DNA of 64,000 bases, taken from Hyphomicrobiales bacterium. GTDB taxonomy: Bacteria > Pseudomonadota > Alphaproteobacteria > Rhizobiales > Rhizobiaceae. Below are positions 34,634 through 43,621 of the stretch, in pieces. Position 1 is the stretch's first letter, and each line of letters starts with the position of its first letter. The stretch is from assembly GCA_021775415.1 (NCBI GenBank), contig JAJFHV010000010.1, forward strand, positions 372,001 through 436,000, given 5' to 3'. A program made the position numbers and the translations under genes. A model generated the notes under the pieces. The model was not told the DNA's origin. It saw only the letters and a list, made by a program, of their open reading frames with translations, and ran no database searches.

Positions 34634-35476
34634 TTACTGCCGGAATTTAAGACTTTGAAGGGACGTTAAAAGGTCGAGTGAAATGGACTGGACACCAAGA
34701 GGTGCCGCAATAAGCGGTGGCACATTCACGGAACTTGGATTGTCTATATCCCAACGGGCAAGGAACTGGTTCAACATTCCCTCCAAAAATTCCGGATCTG
34801 ACAAATCTTCGATGTCCAGTCGTTGATCAATTAGTTCAGCCTGTTTTTCAATTGTTGAGAAACTCATTTGTACCGGCAAGCCAAATGCGGTTTGCACCAC
34901 CTGCAACAGGGCTGAGTCACCCAGTATTGAAAATGCAGAGTCAACTTCGTCGACCTTTCTCTGGAAGTACAATGCAAGCCTTGCACCATTGTTTTGGCCA
35001 CCAGCTTCAATCTCCACGGATTGCTGAATGTACTTATCAATCACACCAGTCTGCACTCGCCCAAATGTGGTTGTGGTCGTACCGAACTCCGTAAAATTAA
35101 AATCCTCAGCCAGGGCCAGGTAACGCGGATCTGTCAACTGATTCGCCAAAGCTTCCGGATCGTCCGGCCCGCCTTCCAGTATTTTTCTCATAAATGCCTT
35201 TGCATAGGACAAATCATCCAGCCCATACGCATGCATGACAAACCCGTATATCCGCTGATCATTCATGAAGTCATCAATGGTTTTGATGTTGGAAATGTTT
35301 TCCGAGTAATACTCAATCTCGCGGGCGTTCTGCGGTTGTTCGGAAATTCTCTCCTGCGTTCTTTGCGGATCGGCAGCGAAAAGCCTGAATGTGCTAAGTG
35401 CGTCCATAGTACGATCAACCCGTTTCGATAATTGTCCATTGAAGTTCTGCCGAATTGCTTGCGCGAAACTTGACAT
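34634..35476 (-). CDS. DUF1217 flagellar-cluster protein
   Basis: 280 residues from ATG 35476. A DUF1217 (PF06748-type) protein, which is found beside flgF and motA in rhizobial flagellar clusters. Visible features are a helical N-terminus ([23 protein letters not shown]), a [19 protein letters not shown] region and two repeat-like helical blocks; there is no signal peptide. A role in flagellar assembly is inferred from context alone. Starts 103 bp from motA on the opposite strand, so the two share a divergent promoter region. Confidence 0.85.
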   Translation of the reverse strand: MSSFAQAIRQNFNGQLSKRVDRTMDALSTFRLFAADPQRTQERISEQPQNAREIEYYSENISNIKTIDDFMNDQRIYGFVMHAYGLDDLSYAKAFMRKILEGGPDDPEALANQLTDPRYLALAEDFNFTEFGTTTTTFGRVQTGVIDKYIQQSVEIEAGGQNNGARLALYFQRKVDEVDSAFSILGDSALLQVVQTAFGLPVQMSFSTIEKQAELIDQRLDIEDLSDPEFLEGMLNQFLARWDIDNPSSVNVPPLIAAPLGVQSISLDLLTSLQSLKFRQ

Positions 35477-35578
35477 GGAACATCCAGCTTCACGCAAGCT
35501 GCGGAAAATAGTTTGAAATTAATGATTTGCACCGGTGCGTTAGACCTGCATCGAAGCAAGAAACACGGGGATTTCATC

Positions 35579-36451
35579 TTGACTATTCTTATTGGGTTCA
35601 TTGTTACGTTTGGATGTCTCCTTGGAGGGTTTGCAGCGATGGGAGGACATCTCGATGTCCTTATTCAACCATGGGAATATGTCATCATCGGAGGATCGGC
35701 GGTCGGTATTTTTATTGTCGCGAACCCAATGCCAACGATAAAGGACACCGGCAAGGCGACCATGGAGGCCTTCAAAAACAAAGGCCCCAAAAATCAGGAT
35801 TATCTTGATCTCATTGGGCTGCTTTTTACGCTGATGCAAGAAATCCGCTCCAAAACCCGCGCGGAAATTGAGGCCCATATTGATGACCCAGATAGCTCGG
35901 CAATTTTCCAGGCCTACCCTGCGATACTGGCGGACAAGGAAAAGTTGCACTTCATCGCTGACTATGTGCGCTTAATCGTTCTTGGCACCGCCAGACCCCA
36001 CGAAATTGAAGCTTTGATGGAGGAAGAAATCCACACCATCTCAAAGGACAAGCTAAAACCGTATCAGGCAGTTCAAGCAATGTCTGATGGATTGCCTGCT
36101 TTGGGGATCGTCGCTGCGGTGTTGGGTGTTATCAAGGCAATGGGCGCTCTTGACCAAGCGCCAGAAGTGCTTGGTTCACTGATCGGTGCTGCTTTGGTTG
36201 GTACGTTTGCCGGTATTTTCATGTCCTATGGCATGGCCGGGCCAATAGCGACCAAAATCAAATCTGTCCGTGAAAAACAAAACCGTCTCTATGTGATTAT
36301 CAAACAAACTCTGATTGCATTTATGAATGGCGCCACTCCACATATCGCGGTTGAGCACGGCCGCAAGACAATTTCCGCAAAGGATCGTCCAACCATAGAC
36401 ATGGTTGAAGAGCAGACCATGAACGCACCAGTGCAGATGGCGGCTGAGTAA
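35579..36451 (+). CDS. motA: Flagellar stator protein MotA
   Basis: 290 residues. Starts at TTG 35579 with GGGGA 7 nt upstream; rhizobial MotA begins at this position ([17 protein letters not shown]). Four membrane helices, a large cytoplasmic loop (about 55-170) containing charged residues that contact FliG, and the [17 protein letters not shown] and GLPALG segments. Forms the proton channel with MotB. First gene of a chain in which fliM overlaps the stop by 1 bp. Upstream in-frame codons have no ribosome site. Confidence 0.93.
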   Translation: MTILIGFIVTFGCLLGGFAAMGGHLDVLIQPWEYVIIGGSAVGIFIVANPMPTIKDTGKATMEAFKNKGPKNQDYLDLIGLLFTLMQEIRSKTRAEIEAHIDDPDSSAIFQAYPAILADKEKLHFIADYVRLIVLGTARPHEIEALMEEEIHTISKDKLKPYQAVQAMSDGLPALGIVAAVLGVIKAMGALDQAPEVLGSLIGAALVGTFAGIFMSYGMAGPIATKIKSVREKQNRLYVIIKQTLIAFMNGATPHIAVEHGRKTISAKDRPTIDMVEEQTMNAPVQMAAE

Positions 36452-37392
36452 TGAGTGAAGCAATAGAGCACGCTGAAGCACCCAATGCTGACAGCGGCAC
36501 AACTATTTCCTTGGATATTTTAGGGGCGCTGGAGAGGCGTAAAGGTTCCTCATCCGGACGCTTTAGCAGCATTGACGATTCGCTCGCGGCGATGAAAAAG
36601 GAACTTTCCAAAAAAATCGAGACGTTTCTTGGCATAGCAACAGAATTCGAGCTCACCGAAATTGCCATGTACGATCATGAAGCTTCTTCTGGCGACCTGG
36701 GTGCTCTTCCTGCATTGGCGCGAATTGATGGAGATGAGGATCAATTGCTGCTTTGCCTCAGCATGACATCTGCTACATTTCGCAATCTGCTTGCCGTAAC
36801 ACTTGGTGGGAAAAGCCCGTTGGAAGGCGATCAAATCGAACTGACCTTCGCAGAGCGAAAGATTTATTCCCGGTTCGTCGATCAGTTGATGTCGGGTTAT
36901 TTTGAAATTCTCGACTCAATTTCCGACATTGGAATACCACGAAAACCGTACCTAATAGATATCGAGGGCCTACAGGGAATTTGTTCAAAAATAGAACTGG
37001 TATCAATTAGATTTGAAATGGAAGCCGCGGACAAAATCCAGACTTTCATAATTTTGGCTCCTCTTGAGGTTCTTGAACCGGCAAAATCCACCAAGCCGGA
37101 TGATGCTGAAGCCGAAAGAAAGCAGGAAGCCGAGCGGGCGTGGTCAGAAACCCTGCTGAACAGTGTGGATAATATGGAAATACCACTGAGTGCGCAGGCC
37201 GCCTCAATAGACATGGCATTGTCAGAAATTTCAGGACTTAAAGTCGGTCAAAAATTGAATCTGACACTCAATCCTGATGGCGTGAAGTTCCTTGATGCAG
37301 AGGGGAAATTCACATTCCTGGCAGACATGGTTTTCCAAAAAAACCACATCCGGCTTCGAGTAGCGGCCGCACACGAACAAGCTGGAAGGTAA
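36451..37392 (+). CDS. fliM: Flagellar motor switch protein FliM
   Basis: 313 residues. An N-terminal region (1-50, SEAIEHAEAPNAD) would bind CheY-P but lacks an obvious LSQxEIDALL motif in the form seen in enterics, as in other rhizobia. The CheC-like middle domain and the SpoA domain (about 225-300, VDNMEIPLSAQAASIDMALSEISGLKVGQKLNL) follow. Part of the C-ring that reverses or slows rotation. The start overlaps motA (TAATG) and the stop is 1 nt before the next ORF. Confidence 0.88.
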   Translation: MSEAIEHAEAPNADSGTTISLDILGALERRKGSSSGRFSSIDDSLAAMKKELSKKIETFLGIATEFELTEIAMYDHEASSGDLGALPALARIDGDEDQLLLCLSMTSATFRNLLAVTLGGKSPLEGDQIELTFAERKIYSRFVDQLMSGYFEILDSISDIGIPRKPYLIDIEGLQGICSKIELVSIRFEMEAADKIQTFIILAPLEVLEPAKSTKPDDAEAERKQEAERAWSETLLNSVDNMEIPLSAQAASIDMALSEISGLKVGQKLNLTLNPDGVKFLDAEGKFTFLADMVFQKNHIRLRVAAAHEQAGR

Positions 37393-37393
37393 C

Positions 37394-38056
37394 ATGGCAG
37401 GATTTTCACAACTATGGCTCATCGGAATAACTATCACCTTTGCAGGCGGTGTTGGTTTCCTCGCATTTCGCACATTCAGCCGACAAACCAAGCACATGAA
37501 ACTGATCCTGAAAGCGCTTTATTACAACACTCGAGAATTGCAGTCTGGAGTGCACAAAATTGATACGCTCTCCACAGACAGCAAAGAAGCTATCGCCTTC
37601 CAAAGAAAGTCATTTGATCATCAACGAGTGCTCTTCAGTTCACTAAATCGGCAAATCAACAAACTGGAAGCGATGCTTGTCGACGAAAGTGATTTCATCG
37701 AAAGCGCAGGCAAAAGGTCCACACCGCCTGCCAACCCCAATCGACCCAATTCACCAAGGAAACTCTATTCGAGCAACCGCAGGTCCGAAAATGGCAGGTT
37801 TCCAATCACACAATTGCTGGAAGAAGAAAGCCTGAAGGGCTCAAATTTGACGGGCGGTGCTGTCTTGCTAGAAAAACTTTTTGCCGAGCGCGAATCTCGA
37901 ATTTCCCGCGGGTATGCGAGCGAGCAGGTAACTGAAAACACCGACGCACATCAAAATGTTGCTCGGTTGGAGGGACTGCCCAGCCTGTTTCGCGATGAAG
38001 CTCAGTTGATGAGAACAGAATCAGATTTTGAAGAACGGAGAATTTCTAATGGCTGA
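37394..38056 (+). CDS. Hypothetical membrane-anchored coiled-coil protein between fliM and fliN
   Basis: 220 residues, family not recognised. A short N-terminal helix (LWLIGITITFAGGVGFLAF) anchors the protein; residues ~30-95 form a polar helix (FSRQTKHMKLILKALYYNTREL, QRKSFDHQRVLFSSLNRQINKLEAML) likely coiled coil; the rest is Pro/Asn/Ser-rich and disordered. AAGG lies 4 nt before the ATG and the stop overlaps fliN by 8 bp, so it is translated within the C-ring operon. Position suggests a switch- or motor-associated protein. Confidence 0.72.
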   Translation: MAGFSQLWLIGITITFAGGVGFLAFRTFSRQTKHMKLILKALYYNTRELQSGVHKIDTLSTDSKEAIAFQRKSFDHQRVLFSSLNRQINKLEAMLVDESDFIESAGKRSTPPANPNRPNSPRKLYSSNRRSENGRFPITQLLEEESLKGSNLTGGAVLLEKLFAERESRISRGYASEQVTENTDAHQNVARLEGLPSLFRDEAQLMRTESDFEERRISNG

Positions 38057-38534
38057 TACTGCAGCACAGGCTTCAGCACCTGAAAACACCAGACCGACAC
38101 AAGCTGCACAACCAGCCGTGGAACCGCAGGTGAATTCTGATACGATCGAGCCAGCAGGCCCGCCTTCTGTGGAGAAACAGGGAGAGATTGAAAATACCGT
38201 CTCGCCCCAGGTTGAATCTACAATTGCCCCACAGCCAACACCTGCCCAATCCCCCGAAACCAATGGTTCAAAAGTGCTGGATGTCAAAAAAATCCAAAAC
38301 ATCAGGGTCAAGGTGCAAGCAATGCTTGGTGGGGTAACAATGTCAGTTTCTCAACTCGCAAACCTAAAACAAGGTGAATTTGTTGCACTCGAAACCAAAG
38401 TCGGCGACGCGATAGATATTCTTGCAAATGGACACCTAATTGCACGCGGTGAAATTGTGGTGATTGAGGAAGACGCACCAAGGTTTGGCGTAACAGTCAC
38501 TCAAGTTGTCGATAACGACACTTCAGCCAGTTAA
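38049..38534 (+). CDS. fliN: Flagellar motor switch protein FliN
   Basis: 161 residues from ATG 38049 (GGAG 8 nt upstream). The first ~75 residues are a Pro/Glu/Thr-rich tail without clear structure, unusually long compared with FliN of ~100 residues. The SpoA domain (about 82-155) has VKVQAMLGGVTMSVSQLANLKQGEFVAL and GDAIDILANGHLIARGEIVVIEE. Completes the C-ring with FliM and FliG and forms part of the export cage. Overlaps the preceding unknown gene by 8 bp. Confidence 0.93.
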   Translation: MADTAAQASAPENTRPTQAAQPAVEPQVNSDTIEPAGPPSVEKQGEIENTVSPQVESTIAPQPTPAQSPETNGSKVLDVKKIQNIRVKVQAMLGGVTMSVSQLANLKQGEFVALETKVGDAIDILANGHLIARGEIVVIEEDAPRFGVTVTQVVDNDTSAS

Positions 38535-38559
38535 GGCCCAGCAATCAGGTTAGTTAGTA

Positions 38560-39558
38560 ATGGATTTCTTCAAACCAGAAACAGACTTCAAAAAATTGAG
38601 CGGCGTAGAAAAAGCCGCCGCTGTTTTGCTGGTCATGGGTAAAGATTCAGCCGCAATACTTGCCGACTTCCTTTCCAAGGAAGAATTGAAGCGCGTGGCG
38701 GGTGCAGCCGGGAAACTACCGGACCTAAATCTTCAGAACATCAATCAACTGGTTGAAGAGTTTGGCGAAAATTACGTCACGCACCACAACTTGTTATCCG
38801 ACACCAGCGATCTATCCAAATTACTTGGAGACCTTACAGCAAAGACACCAACGGCGGCCAAGAAGGCCAAAAAAAGCATCATAAAAAAGGCGGACCCCAA
38901 GGAGCTGGAAGAAAAAGCGATACAGGATTTCCTTGAAAATGAGCCCCCTATTCTTTGTGCAATTTTGATTGGCACCTTGAATGATGATTTGGCGGCGAAG
39001 ATTCTTACGGATTTGGAACCGGCACGCAGAAACGACATCTTTCAGGCTCTCCTTGATCGAAAGGACCTCGATCCGGAATTGGAAAATATGTTTGAAACCG
39101 ACCTCATCGAAATGATCCAGGATGTGAATGGCGAAGATGAAAATTTGGTCCAAGTTGAGCGGGCAGCGGGCCTGATCAATTTCTTTGGAGAGGAAACAAC
39201 AGATGACATTGTGAGTTTTATCGCAAGCAGCGATCCAGAAACCGCTGCGACGATACGGCGATCCCTTTTCAAATTTTCTTCTGTCGATCAACTAAGCAAA
39301 GAAGCACGCAGTATTCTGCTCGACAGTGTTGAGAGCGATGACATTGTACATGCGCTTGGGGAAGCGGATGACGGTTTAAAAGAAAGCATTCTCGATGTGT
39401 TAAGCCAGAGGAATCGCCGAATGGTAGAGTCTGAGCTGGCCCGAGGTCCTGCATCAAAGGAGAAAATTGACGCCGCGCAAAGAAAAATTGCGGGCTTGAC
39501 ACTGAAGTTGGTGAAAGACGGGAAAATCTCGCTCCCGGAAAGTGATGGTGGTGCGTAA
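38560..39558 (+). CDS. fliG: Flagellar motor switch protein FliG
   Basis: 332 residues. N-terminal, middle and C-terminal armadillo-like domains; KLSGVEKAAAVLLVMGKDSAAILADFL opens the FliF-binding domain, EEVRNVAEL-type helices follow, and the C-terminal domain (about 220-332) carries the charged residues that contact MotA (SDPETAATIRRSLFKF, ARSILLDSVESDDIVHALGEADDGLKESI). Torque-generating rotor subunit. 25 bp after fliN, 18 bp before flhB. Confidence 0.93.
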   Translation: MDFFKPETDFKKLSGVEKAAAVLLVMGKDSAAILADFLSKEELKRVAGAAGKLPDLNLQNINQLVEEFGENYVTHHNLLSDTSDLSKLLGDLTAKTPTAAKKAKKSIIKKADPKELEEKAIQDFLENEPPILCAILIGTLNDDLAAKILTDLEPARRNDIFQALLDRKDLDPELENMFETDLIEMIQDVNGEDENLVQVERAAGLINFFGEETTDDIVSFIASSDPETAATIRRSLFKFSSVDQLSKEARSILLDSVESDDIVHALGEADDGLKESILDVLSQRNRRMVESELARGPASKEKIDAAQRKIAGLTLKLVKDGKISLPESDGGA

Positions 39559-39576
39559 CTGCACCGCACCAGAATA

Positions 39577-40650
39577 ATGGCAGAAGACACCGACAAGGAC
39601 AGCAAGAGCGAGCTTCCGACAGAGAAAAAAATCAGCGACACGCTGGAAAAAGGCAATGTGCCGTTCTCCAAAGAATTCACCAATGTATTTTCCCTGTTTG
39701 CAATGATTTTGGTTGGGTATTTTTATTTACCCGTTCTCATCAGCGACTTAACAGCAGTTTTGAAAAGCACATTTGCCAATTTGCGCGATTGGCCCCTGGA
39801 CAGTTCTGCGGATGCAGCAAACATTCTCAACTTGCTTGGCGTCAAGCTAATCTCAAGCCTCGCGCCGGTTATTATTCCATTGATTGTATTTGGATTGATA
39901 TCATCCTTTTCCCAGAATACCCCAAGTCTGATTTTAAATCGCATCGCCCCGAAAGCCGAACGCCTGTCTCTACAGAAAGGCCTCAAACGTTTATTTGGCT
40001 TACATGGCGTCAGAGAGTTTCTTAAATCACTCTTCAAGTTTTCCGCAGCCGGCATTGTTGCGACGATCGTTATATTCTCGCAGGCAGAATTCGTCCTTTC
40101 ACAGATCATGGTCGAGCCGATGCAGATTCCTGCAGCCATACATTCGCTTTTTCTTCAGGTCTCTATCGGTCTGGCAATGACTATTGCGATCCTTGGCGTG
40201 GTGGACCTTTTGTGGGTGCGAAAAGAGTGGTTCGACGACCTGAAGATGTCGCATCAGGAAGTAAAAGACGAACGCAAGCAGTCTGAGGGTGATCCGCAAG
40301 TCAAAATGAGGACTCAATCTCTTGCCAGAGACCGGGCACGGCGTCGGATGATGAGCCAAGTCAATGACGCAACGCTGGTGATCGCCAACCCAACGCATTT
40401 TGCTGTCGCCATGCGTTACAGGCCTGAAATAGATTCAGTGCCGTTTGTGCTGGCAAAGGGGAAAGATTTGATAGCGCTGAAAATCAGGGAAACAGCTGAA
40501 GAAAAAGAAATTCCTGTAATCGAGGATCCGCCATTGGCCAGATCACTCTACAAATCGGTAGAAGTCGACAAGGAGATTCCAACCGAATTCTACGTCCCTG
40601 TCGCCAAGATAATCCGAATTTTGTCGGACGCAGAGAAAGGCAAATCGTGA
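39577..40650 (+). CDS. flhB: Flagellar export apparatus protein FlhB
   Basis: 357 residues. Four membrane helices (about 40-215) and a cytoplasmic C-domain with the autocleavage site N271-P-T-H (VIANPTHFAVAMRY), intact. This cleavage switches export from rod/hook to filament substrates. The N-terminus KSELPTEKKISDTLEKGNVPFSKE is the typical start. It overlaps the following GTG-start gene by 4 bp. Confidence 0.95.
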   Translation: MAEDTDKDSKSELPTEKKISDTLEKGNVPFSKEFTNVFSLFAMILVGYFYLPVLISDLTAVLKSTFANLRDWPLDSSADAANILNLLGVKLISSLAPVIIPLIVFGLISSFSQNTPSLILNRIAPKAERLSLQKGLKRLFGLHGVREFLKSLFKFSAAGIVATIVIFSQAEFVLSQIMVEPMQIPAAIHSLFLQVSIGLAMTIAILGVVDLLWVRKEWFDDLKMSHQEVKDERKQSEGDPQVKMRTQSLARDRARRRMMSQVNDATLVIANPTHFAVAMRYRPEIDSVPFVLAKGKDLIALKIRETAEEKEIPVIEDPPLARSLYKSVEVDKEIPTEFYVPVAKIIRILSDAEKGKS

Positions 40651-41072
40651 TTTTCCAAGCAGATAAATGCATAACTGTTCAGCGTGAGCAGATCCTCCGC
40701 GACGCCTGTTTATGTCTCGTTTCAGAGCTTAAGCAGATTGGGCCTGAGGAGTTCAGCGTATTTTTTCAACTCGGCCAGATGCCAGATGTTCATGACATGG
40801 TAACGACGACGCTGGATCGTTTTTACAGGAACAATACCATGGGGTTTGCCTGTACCGGTGACACGGCCATTTCGTGGAACAAGCCGTCCATGGTTGCGAT
40901 CGACCTGGAATTTGTATCTGAGGGAATATTTGCATTTTTCCGGCTGTTTCTTAGCGCGAATGAACCAACAGCGGAACTGCACCATATTTCGTTTCAAGAG
41001 TCTGCGGGCGATCCGGACATAAATACGGAGCAACTTGCCAAGGCCATAAAGCGGGCGCGCATACCACACTGA
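40647..41072 (+). CDS. Hypothetical protein after flhB
   Basis: 141 residues, family not recognised. No signal peptide or membrane helix; mixed alpha/beta soluble protein with QREQILRDACLCLVSELKQIG, a MGFACTGDTAISWNKPSMVAIDLEFVSEG stretch and a C-terminal basic tail. GTG start overlaps the flhB stop by 4 bp, so it is translated with flhB and probably acts in flagellar assembly or its control. Roughly 90 bp separate it from flgB. Confidence 0.6.
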   Translation: MIFQADKCITVQREQILRDACLCLVSELKQIGPEEFSVFFQLGQMPDVHDMVTTTLDRFYRNNTMGFACTGDTAISWNKPSMVAIDLEFVSEGIFAFFRLFLSANEPTAELHHISFQESAGDPDINTEQLAKAIKRARIPH

Positions 41073-41164
41073 GACATTTACAGGTGGTCGTGTAAGCTTC
41101 ACACAAGAAACTCACCGTACCCATTGAATCTGTTATAAATTTTTCTTGTTGGCGGATTCTCAGA

Positions 41165-41542
41165 ATGTCCGAAATGTACCTGAACAGTTTGGCATCAAAC
41201 CACGCGAACTGGCTGTCGGCCAGACAATCGCTGATATCCAGCAATGTCGCAAATGCCAACACTCCAGGGTTCAAAGCACTCGACGTCAAGGCCTTTGAAG
41301 ACACCAAAGGCCTGTTTTCAAGAATGGCCCAAACCGACGAAGCACATCTTTCATCAGGTATTGGAAATGTTGCAGGTGTTGCGACAGGCCGAGAGACACC
41401 TTGGGATGTATATCATTCCGGCGGCAATGTCAGTCTTCCCCAGGAAATGATTAAGTCAGGTGAAGTCGCCGGCGCCTATGAACTCAACACCACCGTAATG
41501 AAATCCTTTCATCGGATGGTCGTCTCAGTGTTTGGAACCTGA
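41165..41542 (+). CDS. flgB: Flagellar basal-body rod protein FlgB
   Basis: 125 residues. Contains SLASNHANWLSARQSLISSNVANANTPGFKALDVKAFE, the typical FlgB N-terminal helix and ANxxTPGFK motif, and a short C-terminal helix. It forms the proximal rod. First of a run flgB-flgC-fliE-flgG with 2-25 bp spacings; the 92 bp upstream probably carries the promoter. Confidence 0.93.
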   Translation: MSEMYLNSLASNHANWLSARQSLISSNVANANTPGFKALDVKAFEDTKGLFSRMAQTDEAHLSSGIGNVAGVATGRETPWDVYHSGGNVSLPQEMIKSGEVAGAYELNTTVMKSFHRMVVSVFGT

Positions 41543-41544
41543 TC

Positions 41545-41961
41545 ATGCCGGATGCGCTCAAAACCTCAATTGCGGTTGCAGGTGCAGGCCTTGAAGCACA
41601 GACCCATCGCATGCGCATCCTTGCCGAAAACATTGCAAATGCGAGCACAACAGGAACTTCGTCTGGCAGCGACCCTTATCAGCGCAAGACCATTTCGTTC
41701 GTTTCTGCACTGGAACGGGAAACGGGAATCTCCTCAGTCAAGGTTCACCGGGTTGGGGTGGATGAAACACCTTTCACATTGGTTCATGATCCAGGCCACG
41801 TAGCAGCCGATGAGAACGGCATGGTGAAGATGCCCAATGTTGAGCTGCTGCTTGAAATGGCGGACATGCGAGAAACCATCCGCTCCTACGAAGCCAATAT
41901 GCAGGCGGTTAAACAGGCCCGCGAATTAATATCCATGACAATCGATATGATGAGAGGCTGA
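41545..41961 (+). CDS. flgC: Flagellar basal-body rod protein FlgC
   Basis: 138 residues. GLEAQTHRMRILAENIANASTTGTSSGSDPYQRK is the FlgC signature, with the C-terminal helix NVELLLEMADMRETIRSYEANMQAVKQARELI. Proximal rod component. Two bases after flgB and one before fliE. Confidence 0.94.
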   Translation: MPDALKTSIAVAGAGLEAQTHRMRILAENIANASTTGTSSGSDPYQRKTISFVSALERETGISSVKVHRVGVDETPFTLVHDPGHVAADENGMVKMPNVELLLEMADMRETIRSYEANMQAVKQARELISMTIDMMRG

Positions 41962-41962
41962 T

Positions 41963-42295
41963 ATGGACACCGGTTTTGAAATTATGCCAATCAACCTGAC
42001 ACTTGGTGCATCCGACATGACCAGGAACTCTAGTTTGTCGACGGTTGCAAATCCTGAAGCAACCAAGGGAATTGCGAAACAGGATTTCTCAGCCGCCCTG
42101 GCAGAAGCAGGTGAAGGCCTTGTCCAGTCTCTGCAAAATGCCGAAGCGACTTCGATTGCAGGCATCAAAGGGGATGCAACGACCTATGAGGTGGCCTCGA
42201 CGGTGATGGAGGCGGAGCAGTCGTTAAGGATGGCGATTGCAGTGCGCGACCGGATCGTCAACGCCTATCTCGAAATCAGCCGAATGCAAATCTGA
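41963..42295 (+). CDS. fliE: Flagellar hook-basal body protein FliE
   Basis: 110 residues. Polar N-terminus, then KGIAKQDFSAALAEAGEGLVQSLQNAE and the conserved C-terminal TTYEVASTVMEAEQSLRMAIAVRDRIVNAYLEISRMQI. Links the MS ring to the rod. Codon use and spacing fit the rod operon. Confidence 0.93.
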   Translation: MDTGFEIMPINLTLGASDMTRNSSLSTVANPEATKGIAKQDFSAALAEAGEGLVQSLQNAEATSIAGIKGDATTYEVASTVMEAEQSLRMAIAVRDRIVNAYLEISRMQI

Positions 42296-42320
42296 TTCAA
42301 GTTTATGAAGGGTACCCAAT

Positions 42321-43115
42321 ATGAGCATCAAGGCACTGTCTATTGCAGCCACGGGCATGAATGCACAACAAACCAATCTTGAAGTGGTTGCCAACAATAT
42401 TGCGAACATCAACACCACCGGGTTCAAACGCGCCCGTGCGGAATTCACAGACCTGATGTATGAAAATGTTCGAAGCCAGGGGGTTTCTCAGCAAGCAGGC
42501 CTTGAAGTCGTTCCGGAGGGCGGGAAACTTGGTCTTGGTGTGAAGCTCGCCGCAATCCGTGACATTCATGTTCAAGGGGTTCTCAACCAAACCGGGAATC
42601 CGTTGGATGTCGCGCTGAACGGCAGTGGATTTTTCCAACTAACAAACTCGAATGGTGAAACCGTCTACACCAGGGCTGGTGCCTTAAATCTCAATCAGAA
42701 TGGTCAACTGGTGAGCCTCAACGGAAATCTGGTTGAACCACAAATCACTGTCCCGACAGATGCGCGCGAGATAACGATCACCTCAACCGGCGAAGTTTTG
42801 GCCCTGGTTGCCGGTGACGTGACACCCACGTCGCTGGGCCAACTGACACTCAGTAACTTTGTAAACGAGGCAGGACTGGAACCGCTGGGGGATAATTTAT
42901 TCGCGGCAACGGAAGCTTCTGGCACGGCAGTCCAGGGTGTACCAGGCAGCACAAATTTCGCGACCGTGTCTCAGGGTTATCTGGAGGCTTCGAACGTTGA
43001 TGCGATTAAAGAAATCACAGCCATGATTTACGCCCAACGGGCATATGAGATGAACTCAAAGGTAATCCAGGCAGCCGATGAGATGTCGAGCGTTGTGACA
43101 CAGAGCCTTAGATAA
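42321..43115 (+). CDS. flgG: Flagellar distal rod protein FlgG
   Basis: 264 residues. N-terminal LSIAATGMNAQQTNLEVVANNIANINTTGFKRARAEF and C-terminal QGYLEASNVDAIKEITAMIYAQRAYEMNSKVIQAADEM are standard for FlgG. Builds the distal rod. It starts 25 bp after fliE and its last base is the first base of flgA. Confidence 0.96.
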   Translation: MSIKALSIAATGMNAQQTNLEVVANNIANINTTGFKRARAEFTDLMYENVRSQGVSQQAGLEVVPEGGKLGLGVKLAAIRDIHVQGVLNQTGNPLDVALNGSGFFQLTNSNGETVYTRAGALNLNQNGQLVSLNGNLVEPQITVPTDAREITITSTGEVLALVAGDVTPTSLGQLTLSNFVNEAGLEPLGDNLFAATEASGTAVQGVPGSTNFATVSQGYLEASNVDAIKEITAMIYAQRAYEMNSKVIQAADEMSSVVTQSLR

Positions 43116-43621
43116 TGAACAAAGGGCTGATTAGGAAAAAAATGAGACCTTTTGCAAACGCAATTATGGGTGTAGCGTTAACTGGTTTTCTGCTTGTCAC
43201 TGGAGCGACTTCTACACGTGCAGGGGAAACAACACCCATCCCGGTGCCCAAGCAAGTGGTTTATGCAGGACAACTAATCAGCTCCAATCTGTTGCGGGAC
43301 CGCACGGTTCCAAACAGTTACCTCAACCGCGTCAGTGTATTCGTGAGTTGGACTGATGTGGTTGGCAAGGTTGCCCGGACCACGTTGATACCCAATCGAC
43401 CGATACCGACTAATCAAGTCGTTGAGCCAGACGTTATCAAAGTCAATAGACCAGCTATCCTGCGTTACTCCACTAGCTCGCTTCGAATTACTGCTGAAGT
43501 TGTCCCGCTTAACTCATCCAAAGTGGGCGGACTGGTTCGTGCCAGGAACAGCCAGACTGGCATCATCGTATCAGGGATTGCACAAGCAGATGGCACCATC
43601 ACTGCCGGGATTACACAATGA
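43115..43621 (+). CDS. flgA: Flagellar P-ring assembly protein FlgA
   Basis: 168 residues. A signal peptide (about 1-36, IMGVALTGFLLVTGATSTRA) precedes a SAF-like domain (KQVVYAGQLISSNLLRDRTV, ARTTLIPNRPIPTNQV) and C-terminal GLVRARNSQTGIIVSGIAQADGTI. Periplasmic chaperone for P-ring protein FlgI. Overlaps flgG by 1 bp and flgI by 4 bp. Confidence 0.93.
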   Translation: MNKGLIRKKMRPFANAIMGVALTGFLLVTGATSTRAGETTPIPVPKQVVYAGQLISSNLLRDRTVPNSYLNRVSVFVSWTDVVGKVARTTLIPNRPIPTNQVVEPDVIKVNRPAILRYSTSSLRITAEVVPLNSSKVGGLVRARNSQTGIIVSGIAQADGTITAGITQ

